Shown here piece after piece: positions 16,425-24,533 of a stretch of DNA of 42,037 nt. The notes below the pieces were generated by a model. That model had not been told where the DNA came from. It did not search any database and worked only from the letters and a program-made list of their open reading frames with translations. Position numbers and translations under genes: made by a program. The stretch is taken from the NCBI GenBank assembly GCA_019239425.1, contig JAFAZX010000091.1, forward strand, positions 1 through 42,037, in the 5' to 3' direction. The stretch is from Acidobacteriota bacterium. Lineage in GTDB: Bacteria; Acidobacteriota; Blastocatellia; Pyrinomonadales; Pyrinomonadaceae. The number at the start of each line of letters is the position of its first letter. Position 1 is the stretch's first letter.

Positions 16425-16508
16425 CAGGGGTTATCTGCGCTTTCAGGTCACAAGAGCGTTGGGCCTTAGGACACCCGGCATGAGGGCTGAAGTCTAGCAC
16501 AGAAGAAG

Positions 16509-16588
16509 AGTAGGCAGTAGGCAGAGGGCAGTAGGCAGTTGAGGCAAGACCTCTTCAACTGCCTACTGCCGTCTGCCTGCTGCGTACT
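16509..16588. repeat. Inverted repeat, GGCAGTA-type arms, in a 317-bp intergenic stretch
   Basis: The left arm 16509-16540 (AGTAGGCAGTAGGCAGAGGG and on) pairs imperfectly with about 16555-16588 (AACTGCCTACTGCCGTCTGC and on). It lies between the divergent kinase and diguanylate cyclase genes, so here it is not at a gene end and is unlikely to be a terminator for either. I saw no clear promoter or other feature in 16425-16741. Confidence 0.8.
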
Positions 16589-16741
16589 TCCCTTCTGTCC
16601 TTTCCGGAACAAAACGGGGCAACCAAGCGTTAACCATGTTAATCAAACGGACACGCACCGCGCCCCCGGCGCGCGGCGCTTTCAAGTCCGTTTGGCCCTC
16701 CCCGTGAAAGTGACCCGCCGGCCGCGCGTCTGCCGAAACTC

Positions 16742-17602
16742 ATGTCGCTTAACACTTTCATGGAGCGCCGCTCGAAACCTTTCGTCATGTCCGCCGCGCT
16801 GCTTTTGGTCGCGCTGCTCGGCGTGCTCGACTACCTGAACGGGCCGGACGTTTCGCTCCTCATCTTCTACGCCGTGCCCGTGTTTGTCGCGTCCTGGTAC
16901 GCCGGGCGCGGGGCGGGCGTGCTGGCCTGCGCCGCGAGCGGCCTCTCCTGGTTCCTCGTCGCGCACGCGACCTCTGAGCACTACGCGAGTCCGGTCATCG
17001 CCTACTGGAACGCCTTCGTCCGCGTCAGCTTCATCTTCCTGCTCGCGCACCTCGTCGCCGCGTTCCGGCGCTCGTTCAACCAGGAGCGGGAGCTCGCGCG
17101 CACAGACTACCTGACCGGCGCCTTCAACGGCCGCTCGTTCGCGGAGGCGGCCGAGGCGGAGGTGCAGCGCGCGCGGCGCCACGGGCACACGTTCAGCGTC
17201 GCCTTCATGGACGTCGACGACTTCAAGCTGGTCAACGACCGGCTCGGCCATTCGGCCGGCGACCGCCTGCTGAGACTCGTGGCCGACACCGTCCGCGCGA
17301 ACGTGCGCGCGTTGGACGTGGTGGCGCGGCTCGGCGGCGACGAGTTCGCCGTCCTGATGCCCGAGACTGACGACCGCGCGGCGCAGGTCGTGCTGCGGCG
17401 CGTGCGGCGACAGCTCAAGGAGACCGCGCGGCGCGAGGGCTGGCCCGTGACCTTCAGCGCGGGCCTCATCACCTGGGTCGAGCCGCCCGCGTCCGTGGAC
17501 GCGATGCTGCGCGCCGCGGACGAGTTGATGTACACGGCCAAGCGCCACGGCAAGAACTCAGTCCGCCACGCCGTCTCGCCGCGCCCCGCGCACGCCGCCT
17601 GA
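16742..17602 (+). CDS. Membrane diguanylate cyclase (GGDEF)
   Basis: 286 residues. Four TM helices in residues 14-106 form a membrane sensor part, followed by a short linker and a GGDEF domain (about 118-280). 'ARTDYLTGAFNGRSF' opens the domain, the active site is GGDEF (198-202), and RALD (189-192) exactly five residues before it is a product-inhibition I-site. It should make cyclic di-GMP from two GTP and be feedback inhibited. No EAL or PilZ protein is near. ATG 16742 has no clear ribosome site; ATG 16760 is an alternative. Confidence 0.9.
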   Translation: MSLNTFMERRSKPFVMSAALLLVALLGVLDYLNGPDVSLLIFYAVPVFVASWYAGRGAGVLACAASGLSWFLVAHATSEHYASPVIAYWNAFVRVSFIFLLAHLVAAFRRSFNQERELARTDYLTGAFNGRSFAEAAEAEVQRARRHGHTFSVAFMDVDDFKLVNDRLGHSAGDRLLRLVADTVRANVRALDVVARLGGDEFAVLMPETDDRAAQVVLRRVRRQLKETARREGWPVTFSAGLITWVEPPASVDAMLRAADELMYTAKRHGKNSVRHAVSPRPAHAA

Positions 17603-17710
17603 GCCGCCGACAAACTCACGTGAATTAGTCTCACCCTTTTCACAAAGCTTTCGCGGTAGAAGCCTCTCTGCATCCCCCGCACATTCCGTTATCGAGAGGA
17701 GCGAAACTCT

Positions 17711-17833
17711 ATGCAGGGGCCTTTACGGACAATTCTGGCGGGGGCGGCGGCGTGGAAGTTCGGCGGCGGCTGCATCTCCACGATTCTCATCTTCATCATC
17801 GTGTTCTGGGCGCTCGGCTACGTGCACTGTTGA
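17711..17833 (+). CDS. 40-residue single-TM membrane protein
   Basis: A short frame ATG 17711 to TGA 17833, with GAGAGGAG 9 nt upstream, gives MQGPLRTILAGAAAWKFGGG followed by a strongly hydrophobic helix (about 22-36, 'STILIFIIVFWALGY') and VHC. The good ribosome site, high-quality TM helix, GGGC turn and a terminator hairpin starting right after the stop support a real gene. No function is recognised; it may be a small regulator of a membrane protein. It follows the diguanylate cyclase by 108 nt. Confidence 0.65.
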   Translation: MQGPLRTILAGAAAWKFGGGCISTILIFIIVFWALGYVHC

Positions 17834-17969
17834 GGCAGTAGGCAGTAGGCAGTTAAAGGCAAAGCCTAGCCGAGAATATAAAACGAGGCAGCCGGTCTTA
17901 GTTGACCGGCCGCCTCGTTCTTTGCCCAACTTGATTTTTGTCTTAACTGCCTACTGCCATCTGCCTACT
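17834..17969. terminator. Nested bidirectional terminator: GGCAGTA-type outer arms, GC-rich inner hairpin
   Basis: The outer arms 17834-17856 and 17943-17969 are heptamer repeats in inverse orientation. Inside, AACGAGGCAGCCGGTC (17882-17897) pairs with GACCGGCCGCCTCGTT (17904-17919) with one mismatch and is followed by T-rich sequence. It separates the convergent 40-residue protein gene and glycogen phosphorylase. The stop of each gene touches or lies inside an arm (TGA 17831-17833; TAG 17967-17965). Confidence 0.85.
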
Positions 17970-20142
17970 CTCCCAGGTAAACCTGCCGCGTGTAGTCGCG
18001 CACCATGCGGTCGCTGTTGAAGGCGGGGGCGAGGGTGCGGATGGCGTGGCGCGTCATCTCGACCCAGCGGCGCGGGAGGCCGCGCTCGTCGCGGTCGTAG
18101 AAGGTCTCGACGACCTCCGACTCGAGCACGCGGTACAGAGACTCCGCGTCGCGCCTGTCCATCTCCTCAATCGTCTCGCTCAAGCCCTCTTCGCCCACGG
18201 CCCAGCCGTTGCGGCCGTCGTAGCCTTCGAGCCACCAGCCGTCCAGCACCGAGAGGTTCAGGCCGCCGTTCATCGCGACCTTCTCGCCGCTCGTGCCAGA
18301 CGCTTCGAGCGGGCGGCGCGGGACGTTCATCCAAACGTCCACCGACTGCACGAGCTGGCGCGCGACCTCCTGGTCGTAGTCCTGTAGGAAGACCGCGCGC
18401 TGCATGATCTCGGGGTCGAGTTCCCACTGCGCGATCTGTTGGAGGATAAGCTTCGCGCCCTGATCCTGCGGGTGCGCCTTGCCCGCGAAGACGAGCTGCA
18501 CGGGCCGTTCGGGGTCGAGCAGCATCCGGCGCAGACGCTCCGGGTCGGTCAGTATCAGGCCCCAACGCTTGTACGCCGCGACGCGGCGCGCGAAGCCGAT
18601 GGTCAGGGCGTCGGGGTCGAACATCCCCAACGCGGCCTCGGCCCAAGAGCGCGGCTCGTGCTGTTGCAGTCGCGTCTGGAAGAGGCGCTCGCGCACGAAC
18701 GCGACGAGGCGCTTGCGCTGGAGCCTGCGCACCTGCCACAGCTCCTCGTCCGAAATCTTATCGACCGCGCGCGTCCACTCTTCGGCGTCGTGCAGGACGT
18801 CCGTCCAGCCCGAGCCGATCTTCTGCTCGAAGAGCGAGCGCAGCAGGGGCGAGACCCACGTCGGCGCGTGCACGCCGTTCGTCACCGAAGTGATGGGCAC
18901 TTCCTCGACGCGGCGCGTCGGCCACATCTTGTTCCAGAGCTCGCGCGAGACCTCGCCGTGCTTGCGGCTCACGCCGTTCGACGAGCGGCACATGCGCAGC
19001 GCCAGAGGCGTCAGCCCGAACAGCTCCTCCTCGTCGCCCGCGTTGACGCGGCCGAGGTCGAGGAACTCTTCGCGCGAGAGGCCGAGCGCCTCCCAGTAGC
19101 CTGCGCCGAAACAACGTTCGATGAGAGGCGCGACGAACTCGTCGTGGCCGGCGGCGACCGGCGTGTGCGTCGTGAATGCACAGCGCGAGCGCACGCGCGC
19201 GGCGGCATCCTTGAACTCGACGCCCGACTCGGTCAGCTCGCGCGTCAGCTCCAGGGTCAGGAAGGCCGAGTGCCCTTCATTCAGGTGGAAGACGTGCGGC
19301 TCGATTTCGAGCTGGCGCAGGAGGCGTACGCCGCCGACGCCTAAGACCATCTCCTGCACGCAGCGCGTCTCGCGGTCGCCGCCGTAGAGGTGGCCCGTGA
19401 TGAGGCGGTCGATCTCGTTGTTGCCCTCGACGTTCGTGTCGAGCAGGTAGAGCGGCACGCGGCCCACCTCGACGCGCCAGGCCTGCACCTGCACGTTGCG
19501 CCCGCGGACGTAGAGGTCTATGCGGACGGGCTCGCCGTCTTCAGTGCGGACGAGCTGCATGGGCAGGTCGCCGACGTTGATCTGCTGGTACGCCTCCTCC
19601 TGCCAGCCGTCGCGCCGAAGGTGCTGGCGGAAGTAGCCGTGGTGGTAGAGCAGCCCGATGGCGACGAGCGGCAGGCCGAGGTCGCTCGCGGACTTCAGGT
19701 GGTCGCCCGCGAGTATCCCGAGGCCGCCCGAGTAGAGCGGCAGGGAGTGGTGGACGCCGAACTCCGCGCAGAAGTAGGCGACGGGGCGCTCGTGGCTGAG
19801 GGCCTGCGCGTGGCGCGCGGCCCACGTCTCGTCGCCCGAAGCCATGTAGGCGTCGAAGCGCGCGGCGAGGTCACGCACGCGCTCGACGTAGACGGGGTCG
19901 GTCGCCATCCGCATCAGGCTGTACTGCGGGACTTCCTTCAGCAGCCGGCGGGGGTTGTGCTCGCAGTCGTCGAAGACCTCCTGGTCGAGGTCGCGGAAGA
20001 CGGCGTGGCCGTCCGGGTTCCAGCTCCACCAGTAGTTGCGCGAGACGCGCTCCAGCGCCGCGATGGTCTCCGGCAGGCTCGAAGCCTCCGGGGCCTGTTC
20101 CTGAAGTTGAGTCGGCTCGACCTCTCTCATCATTAGGACCAT
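17965..20142 (-). CDS. glgP: Alpha-glucan (glycogen) phosphorylase, GT35 short type
   Basis: 725 residues. It releases glucose 1-phosphate from storage glucan with phosphate and PLP. 'YFCAEFGVHHSLPLYSGGLG' and 'ILAGDHLKSASDLGLPLVAI' mark the N-terminal half, 'HLNEGHSAF' and 'FTTHTPVAAGHDEF' the active site, and 'NVPRRPLEASGTSGEKVAMN' carries the PLP-binding Lys (usually ASGTGNMK). Length and motifs fit the bacterial/archaeal short phosphorylase family rather than the 800-residue GlgP. ATG 20142 is my choice; ATG 20133 and 20130 are alternatives, none with a strong ribosome site, and a TTG at 20181 is less likely. The stop codon lies in a repeat arm. No other glycogen genes are in the window. 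Confidence 0.9.
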   Translation of the reverse strand: MVLMMREVEPTQLQEQAPEASSLPETIAALERVSRNYWWSWNPDGHAVFRDLDQEVFDDCEHNPRRLLKEVPQYSLMRMATDPVYVERVRDLAARFDAYMASGDETWAARHAQALSHERPVAYFCAEFGVHHSLPLYSGGLGILAGDHLKSASDLGLPLVAIGLLYHHGYFRQHLRRDGWQEEAYQQINVGDLPMQLVRTEDGEPVRIDLYVRGRNVQVQAWRVEVGRVPLYLLDTNVEGNNEIDRLITGHLYGGDRETRCVQEMVLGVGGVRLLRQLEIEPHVFHLNEGHSAFLTLELTRELTESGVEFKDAAARVRSRCAFTTHTPVAAGHDEFVAPLIERCFGAGYWEALGLSREEFLDLGRVNAGDEEELFGLTPLALRMCRSSNGVSRKHGEVSRELWNKMWPTRRVEEVPITSVTNGVHAPTWVSPLLRSLFEQKIGSGWTDVLHDAEEWTRAVDKISDEELWQVRRLQRKRLVAFVRERLFQTRLQQHEPRSWAEAALGMFDPDALTIGFARRVAAYKRWGLILTDPERLRRMLLDPERPVQLVFAGKAHPQDQGAKLILQQIAQWELDPEIMQRAVFLQDYDQEVARQLVQSVDVWMNVPRRPLEASGTSGEKVAMNGGLNLSVLDGWWLEGYDGRNGWAVGEEGLSETIEEMDRRDAESLYRVLESEVVETFYDRDERGLPRRWVEMTRHAIRTLAPAFNSDRMVRDYTRQVYLGE

Positions 20143-20240
20143 TCTTTTTACCCGATTCCCGAGCGCAACGACCGCCGACAAAAAAGCCGCCGGCCGGCCG
20201 AGACTTCTTAGTGCGGCGCGGCGGGCGGGCGGTTCGCTCG

Positions 20241-20783
20241 CTAACTGTCGAATTGATGATTGCGCAGGAAGACGTTCATGTCGCCTTTGGAAAAGAAGAC
20301 GAGGCGGACTTCCCTGACCGTCTCGTCTCCGTTAAGGAACTCTGCGATGGCGCGCGAGGCGACCGCGGCCGCCTCTTCTCTCGGGTAGCCGTAGGCGCCC
20401 GTCGAGATCGAAGGGAAGGCCACGCTTTCAAGCGCGTGCGCCGCGGCCAGCGCGAGGGAGTTGCGGTAAGCGGCGGCCAGAAGCTCCGCCTCGCGCCCGC
20501 CCTCGCGGCCGTAAATCGGCCCGACCGTGTGTATGACGTGGCGGGCCGGCAGAAGCCCCGCCGTCGTGATGACGGCCTCGCCCGTCGGGAGTCCTCCGGG
20601 GTATCGCGTCCGTCGTATCTCCCGACACTCTTCGAGGATCGAAGGGCCGCCCGCGTAGTGTATGGCGCCGTCCACGCCGCCGCCGCCGAGCAGTGTCGAG
20701 TTGGCGGCGTTGACTACGGCGTCCACCGCCTCGCGCGTGATGTCGCCCACGCCCGGAAGGACGCGGCCGTCGAGGAAGGTCAT
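20241..20783 (-). CDS. Macrodomain protein, O-acetyl-ADP-ribose deacetylase-like
   Basis: 180 residues from ATG 20783 (MTFLDGRVLPGVGDIT); the frame extends to a TTG at 20828. Signature features of macrodomains are present: 'GDITREAVDAVVNAANSTLL', 'GGGGVDGAIH', 'GLLPARHVIHTVGP' and 'VAFPSISTGAYGYPREEAA'. These bind ADP-ribose and, in the YmdB/TARG-like group, hydrolyse O-acetyl-ADP-ribose or ADP-ribosyl esters. It is cytoplasmic and stands alone; no ADP-ribosyltransferase or sirtuin is adjacent. Confidence 0.9.
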   Translation of the reverse strand: MTFLDGRVLPGVGDITREAVDAVVNAANSTLLGGGGVDGAIHYAGGPSILEECREIRRTRYPGGLPTGEAVITTAGLLPARHVIHTVGPIYGREGGREAELLAAAYRNSLALAAAHALESVAFPSISTGAYGYPREEAAAVASRAIAEFLNGDETVREVRLVFFSKGDMNVFLRNHQFDS

Positions 20784-20962
20784 CTTAGTTTGTTCGGGAA
20801 ACAAAGACAGACCACCGCCAGCCGGCAAAGATACACGCAGGTGGCCCGGACGGCAAGGCGCGAGGAGACCTGAACGTTACGGAAAATCGGTTTCCCCACA
20901 GAAATGCCCGTAGTTTCATGGTTCTTAAGGAGGGTCGATGAATTTGGCGGAGGACAGTTTTT

Positions 20963-20987
20963 ACGCAGAGGACGCAGAGGCGCAGAA
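20963..20987. repeat. Single 'ACGCAGAGG' tandem repeat arm
   Basis: ACGCAGAGGACGCAGAGGCG followed by CAGAA: a 9-nt period repeat of the kind used in hairpin arms elsewhere, here without a visible partner. It ends directly before the stop of the 20990-21352 gene. The rest of 20784-20989 shows nothing else. Confidence 0.6.
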
Positions 20988-20989
20988 GG

Positions 20990-21352
20990 TCAGGACTCCG
21001 CTTCAACCTCTTCCCCCTCTTCGGGCCAGCGCGGTTCGACCCACATCTCGTCGAACATGTCCTGGCGCTTGAGGGCTTCGGCGACGCCCTCGGCCTTGCG
21101 CTCGGTGAGCGGGTGGCGTGGGTCGAGACTGTAGAGGCGGAAGACGCGCTCGTCCACCATCTCGACCCCGAGCTGGCCGAGCGGGACGCCGGGCGTGATC
21201 ATCATCTCGTTGAGGTTGTGGATGCGGTAGCGGCCAGTCTCCTCAACCCACTCCTCGATGAAAGGGTCGCGCAGCGCGTGCTCCGCCTCCGAGACCGAAA
21301 GGTACGGGCCTTCCAGCATGAGGCAATACTCGCCGGGGTGCTGTCCCTTCAT
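20990..21352 (-). CDS. Conserved-looking hypothetical protein, 120 residues
   Basis: ATG 21352, weak ribosome site. An acidic soluble protein with 'YCLMLEGPYLSVSEAEHALR', 'GRYRIHNLNEMMITPGVPLG' and a Glu-rich C-terminus. No signal peptide, TM or catalytic motif is seen. Codon use and third-position GC match neighbours, and no better frame covers this region, which supports a real gene. Function not recognised. Confidence 0.65.
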   Translation of the reverse strand: MKGQHPGEYCLMLEGPYLSVSEAEHALRDPFIEEWVEETGRYRIHNLNEMMITPGVPLGQLGVEMVDERVFRLYSLDPRHPLTERKAEGVAEALKRQDMFDEMWVEPRWPEEGEEVEAES

Positions 21353-21527
21353 GGCGTGAGCAGGAGGGCGGCGCGCGGGGCGAGGGCTTCCCGTCCGCGC
21401 CGGCCGCCGTGCACTTTAACACCGCGCGGCCCGCGCTGCCAGATTTTTTTCTTCAGAAAAGGCGAGGGCACCGCGGGTAGCATTGAACCACCCGCGGCGC
21501 CCTCCGTGTGTCTGTTCGAAGTCGGGC

Positions 21528-22265
21528 TTAGTAGGCCCGGCCGCCCTGCTCGTTGAGCGTCCTGGTCAGGCGCGTGAAGTACGCGTTGAAGGTGACGAAG
21601 TCCGTGCCCTGGAAGAAGGCCCGGCCGCCGGTCTCGTCCGAGACGCGCTTGAGGGCGCTCTGGCCGAAGCTGACGGCGCGGTCGTTCCAGCTCGTCAGGC
21701 CCGCCGAAGGGGCGTAGAACGAGTAGACCGAGACGCCGCGATCCTTCGCCGCGCGCACGGCGCGGTTGAGGTCGATGGAATCGACCGACGAGGAGAAGTC
21801 GAACCCGCGCGAGGTGTCGAGGCCGTCCGAGACGAACAGCAGCGCGTTGCGGTTCTGGCCCGAGGCCGGGAACAGCTTGATGGCGTCGCGCACCTGCACG
21901 TAAGGGTTGTACGGCGAAGCCGTGGTCGAACCCACCGGGACGCGCAGCGCCTTGGCCGCCGCGGCGAGGTCGTCCGTGAAGGGCTGGCGCACCTGCAAGG
22001 AGCCGGAGCGGATGTAGCCGACCATCACGGTCGAACCCGCGGGCAGCTCGCGAATGAAGTCCGCCGTCACGCGCAGCTCGTTGCCGACGCGCGAGACGAG
22101 GTCGTCCTGAATAAGCACCGCGAGGTTGACGGGCCGGCTGACGCGCTCGGACGAGACGCCCGCAGTCGCCTTCTTAGACTGCGCGCTCGCCGGCGCGGCC
22201 GCAAAGCCGAACGCGGAGACGGCCAACAACGCGGCCGCAAAGAGAGTCGATAATTTCTTCATCAT
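21528..22265 (-). CDS. Secreted VWA-like protein with degenerate MIDAS
   Basis: 245 residues from ATG 22265 (AGGAG 5 nt upstream; ATG 22262 is also possible). Signal peptide to about residue 29 (ASAQ). The rest follows the von Willebrand A pattern: beta1 'PVNLAVLIQDDLVSR', then 'DFIRELPAGSTVMVGYIRSG', 'NRNALLFVSDGLDTSRGF', 'AKDRGVSVYSFYAP' and 'RVSDETGGRAFF'. The usual DxSxS metal motif is replaced by QDDLVSR, so metal-dependent ligand binding may be lost or altered. VWA-like secreted proteins of this kind are common in acidobacteria; role unknown. Confidence 0.8.
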   Translation of the reverse strand: MMKKLSTLFAAALLAVSAFGFAAAPASAQSKKATAGVSSERVSRPVNLAVLIQDDLVSRVGNELRVTADFIRELPAGSTVMVGYIRSGSLQVRQPFTDDLAAAAKALRVPVGSTTASPYNPYVQVRDAIKLFPASGQNRNALLFVSDGLDTSRGFDFSSSVDSIDLNRAVRAAKDRGVSVYSFYAPSAGLTSWNDRAVSFGQSALKRVSDETGGRAFFQGTDFVTFNAYFTRLTRTLNEQGGRAY

Positions 22266-22553
22266 GATTACTCCTGAAAGACCCGGCGCGGTATTCATCA
22301 AAACCTTACGAAGCGTCGTCAGCGCCTAAGTTTTTCGCGACTTTTTGGATGCCCGACCCGGCCCTTTGGTTGGCCTCCGCCGCGTGCGGGGCGTGCGCGC
22401 GGGAATAGAAACGGGCGCGGTCGGGATTAAACCTGTCGGAGTCGCGCGCGCGGGTTGACGCGGCCGACGCGCGGAGAGAAGCTTGGAGCAACGTGAGTGT
22501 TTCGAAGTGGCTCCAAGTCTTAATCAGCACGGGGCGCGCGGAGGAATGAGGCG

Positions 22554-23402
22554 ATGAGAAAGCTGTCCGCAATCGTGTTCGTCGTCGCGGGGCTGGCCGT
22601 CTTCGCGGTCGCGGCCGTGACGCTGAACGTCGGGAGAAGCAAGAGGGCGGAGCCGGAGACGAGGGCCGTCGAAAAGAACGTCGCGCCCGCGCCGACGCGC
22701 AAAGCCGTCGTCGTCGAACTCTTCACCTCGGAAGGCTGTTCGAGCTGCCCGCCGGCCGACGCACTGCTCGCGCGACTCGACCAGACGCAGCCGGTCGAAG
22801 GCGCGGAGGTCATCCCGCTCGCGCTGCACGTCGACTACTGGAACCACCTCGGCTGGGCCGACCCATTCTCCTCGCGCCAGTTCAGCGAGCGGCAGGGCGT
22901 GTACGCCGCCGCCTTCGGCAACGACAGCGTCTACACGCCGCAGATGGTCGTGGACGGCGTCAGGGAGTTCAACGGCAGCAACTCTTCGCTCGCGCAGGAG
23001 ACAATCGCCAAGGCCGCGCGCGAGCCGAAGGGCGAGGTGACCATCACGCGCGCGCCCTCGCAGTCCGAGGGGTTCGTCCACGTCACCGCTTTTATCGACA
23101 AGTTCCCGAAGCCGGCCGGGGGACAGCCGGCCGACGTGCTGCTCGCCGTGACCGAGAGCGGGCTCGCGTCCGAAGTGGCCCGCGGCGAGAACTCGGGCCG
23201 AAGGCTCACGCACGTCGGCGCCGTGCGCAGCCTCAGGCCGCTGGGCGGTCTGCCCGAAGCGCCGGGCGCGGAGTTCAAGGCCGAGACGGAGGTGCAGATA
23301 GATAAGGCTTGGCGGCGCGAGAACCTGCGCGCCGTCGTCTTCGCGCAGGAGCGCGGCACGCGCCGCGTGCTGGCCGCCGCCTCGCTCAAGCTGTTCGAGT
23401 GA
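22554..23402 (+). CDS. Secreted DUF1223 thioredoxin-fold protein
   Basis: 282 residues, ATG 22554 with GAGG about 9 nt upstream. An N-terminal signal anchor (residues 1-25) is followed by the DUF1223 signature 'VVVELFTSEGCSSCPPADAL' with CxxC at C62 and C65, and by 'HVDYWNHLGWADPFSSRQFS' and 'YTPQMVVDG' (Thr-Pro as cis-Pro loop). A periplasmic thiol-disulfide role is likely from the family fold. It lies 53 nt before msrP in the same direction, fitting an envelope oxidative-damage cluster. Confidence 0.85.
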   Translation: MRKLSAIVFVVAGLAVFAVAAVTLNVGRSKRAEPETRAVEKNVAPAPTRKAVVVELFTSEGCSSCPPADALLARLDQTQPVEGAEVIPLALHVDYWNHLGWADPFSSRQFSERQGVYAAAFGNDSVYTPQMVVDGVREFNGSNSSLAQETIAKAAREPKGEVTITRAPSQSEGFVHVTAFIDKFPKPAGGQPADVLLAVTESGLASEVARGENSGRRLTHVGAVRSLRPLGGLPEAPGAEFKAETEVQIDKAWRRENLRAVVFAQERGTRRVLAAASLKLFE

Positions 23403-23455
23403 AACCAATCCGCGGCGCGGGCCGTGCACGTAACTGTCGCGAGCGTTGAATTGTC

Positions 23456-24442
23456 ATGGTCATAAAGAAGTCTGACGACATCAGGAGCAGAGAGATCACC
23501 GACAAGAAGGTGTATCTCAGCCGGCGCAACTTCCTGCGCGGCGCGGCGCTCGCCGCGACGACCGTGGCGACGGGCCTCGTCTACCGGCAGCTCCTCGCGC
23601 CGCAGGTCGAGCTGGCGAACCCGACGGGCCGCGTCGCGCCCGGCGCGCAGCCGGCGCCGAAGCAGTGGGGCTTGCCCGGCGAGGAGGCGACCAGCTACCA
23701 GGACATCACGCATTACAACAACTTCTACGAGTTCGGCACAGACAAGTACAGCCCCGCGCGCCGCGCGCAGTCTTTGATAACTCGCCCGTGGACGGTCTCG
23801 GTCGAAGGCTTGGTCAACAAGCCGAAGGTCTTCGACCTCGACGAGCTGACGCGGCTCTTCCCGCAGGAGGACAGGGTCTACCGCTTCCGCTGCGTCGAAG
23901 CCTGGTCGATGGTCATCCCGTGGCTCGGCTTCCCGCTCGGCGAGCTGCTCAAGCTGGCGGAGCCGCAGGGCAGCGCGAAGTACGTCGCCTTCGAGACGGC
24001 CAACGACCCGAAGAAGAAGATACCGGCCTTGAGCGAGTACGAGGCGGGGCTCGACTGGCCTTACGTCGAAGGGCTGCGCCTGGACGAGGCGATGCACCCC
24101 CTGACGCTTCTCGCGACGGGCATCTACGGCGAGCCGTTGCTGCCGCAGAACGGCGCGCCCATCCGCCTGGTCGTGCCGTGGAAGTACGGCTTCAAGAACA
24201 TCAAGTCGGTCGTCCGCATCACGCTCGCCGAGCGGATGCCTCCGACCTCCTGGAACCGCGCGAACTCGGAGGAGTACGGCTTCTTCTCCAACGTCAACCC
24301 AGAGGTGCCGCACCCGCGCTGGAGCCAGGCGACCGAGCGCCGCATCGGCGAGTACACGCGCCGCACCACGCTCCCCTTCAACGGCTACGCCGAACAGGTC
24401 GCGCACCTGTATGACGGGATGGATTTGAAGTACTACTTTTAG
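23456..24442 (+). CDS. msrP: MsrP, periplasmic protein-methionine-sulfoxide reductase catalytic subunit
   Basis: 328 residues, ATG 23456. A twin-arginine signal ('YLSRRNFLRGAALAAT', about 20-35) exports the folded molybdopterin enzyme. The Mo-ligating Cys is C146 in 'VYRFRCVEAWSMVIPWLGFP'. 'GAPIRLVVPWKYGFKNIKSV' and 'TSWNRANSEEYGFFSNVNP' are standard MsrP segments. It reduces methionine sulfoxide in periplasmic proteins with electrons from MsrQ, encoded 91 nt downstream. The TAG stop is followed 2 nt later by a perfect-looking heptamer hairpin. Confidence 0.95.
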   Translation: MVIKKSDDIRSREITDKKVYLSRRNFLRGAALAATTVATGLVYRQLLAPQVELANPTGRVAPGAQPAPKQWGLPGEEATSYQDITHYNNFYEFGTDKYSPARRAQSLITRPWTVSVEGLVNKPKVFDLDELTRLFPQEDRVYRFRCVEAWSMVIPWLGFPLGELLKLAEPQGSAKYVAFETANDPKKKIPALSEYEAGLDWPYVEGLRLDEAMHPLTLLATGIYGEPLLPQNGAPIRLVVPWKYGFKNIKSVVRITLAERMPPTSWNRANSEEYGFFSNVNPEVPHPRWSQATERRIGEYTRRTTLPFNGYAEQVAHLYDGMDLKYYF

Positions 24443-24444
24443 GA

Positions 24445-24526
24445 GTGATGAGTGATGAGTGATAAGTGATAAGAGAAGACGAGGCCCGCTGTTCTTTCTT
24501 ATCACTTATCACTCATCACTTATCAC
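24445..24526. repeat. Inverted repeat, 7-nt period 'GTGATGA/GTGATAA' arms, between msrP and msrQ
   Basis: Two 29-nt arms (24445-24473 and 24498-24526) are complementary with one mismatch; the loop is 24 nt. Located inside the msrPQ operon, it would give partial termination or mRNA stabilisation and separates msrQ from any ribosome site. Sequence differs from the GGCAGTA family but the design is the same. Confidence 0.85.
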
Positions 24527-24533
24527 GGCTCTT

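Noticed and set aside
22306..22572. Minus-strand frame in the divergent region before the DUF1223 gene
   Set aside because: No ribosome site, no domain, overlaps the DUF1223 start; treated as non-coding.
22931..24505. 524-codon minus frame opposite DUF1223 and msrP
   Set aside because: It spans two clearly real plus-strand genes and shows only Arg/Leu/Val-rich composition.
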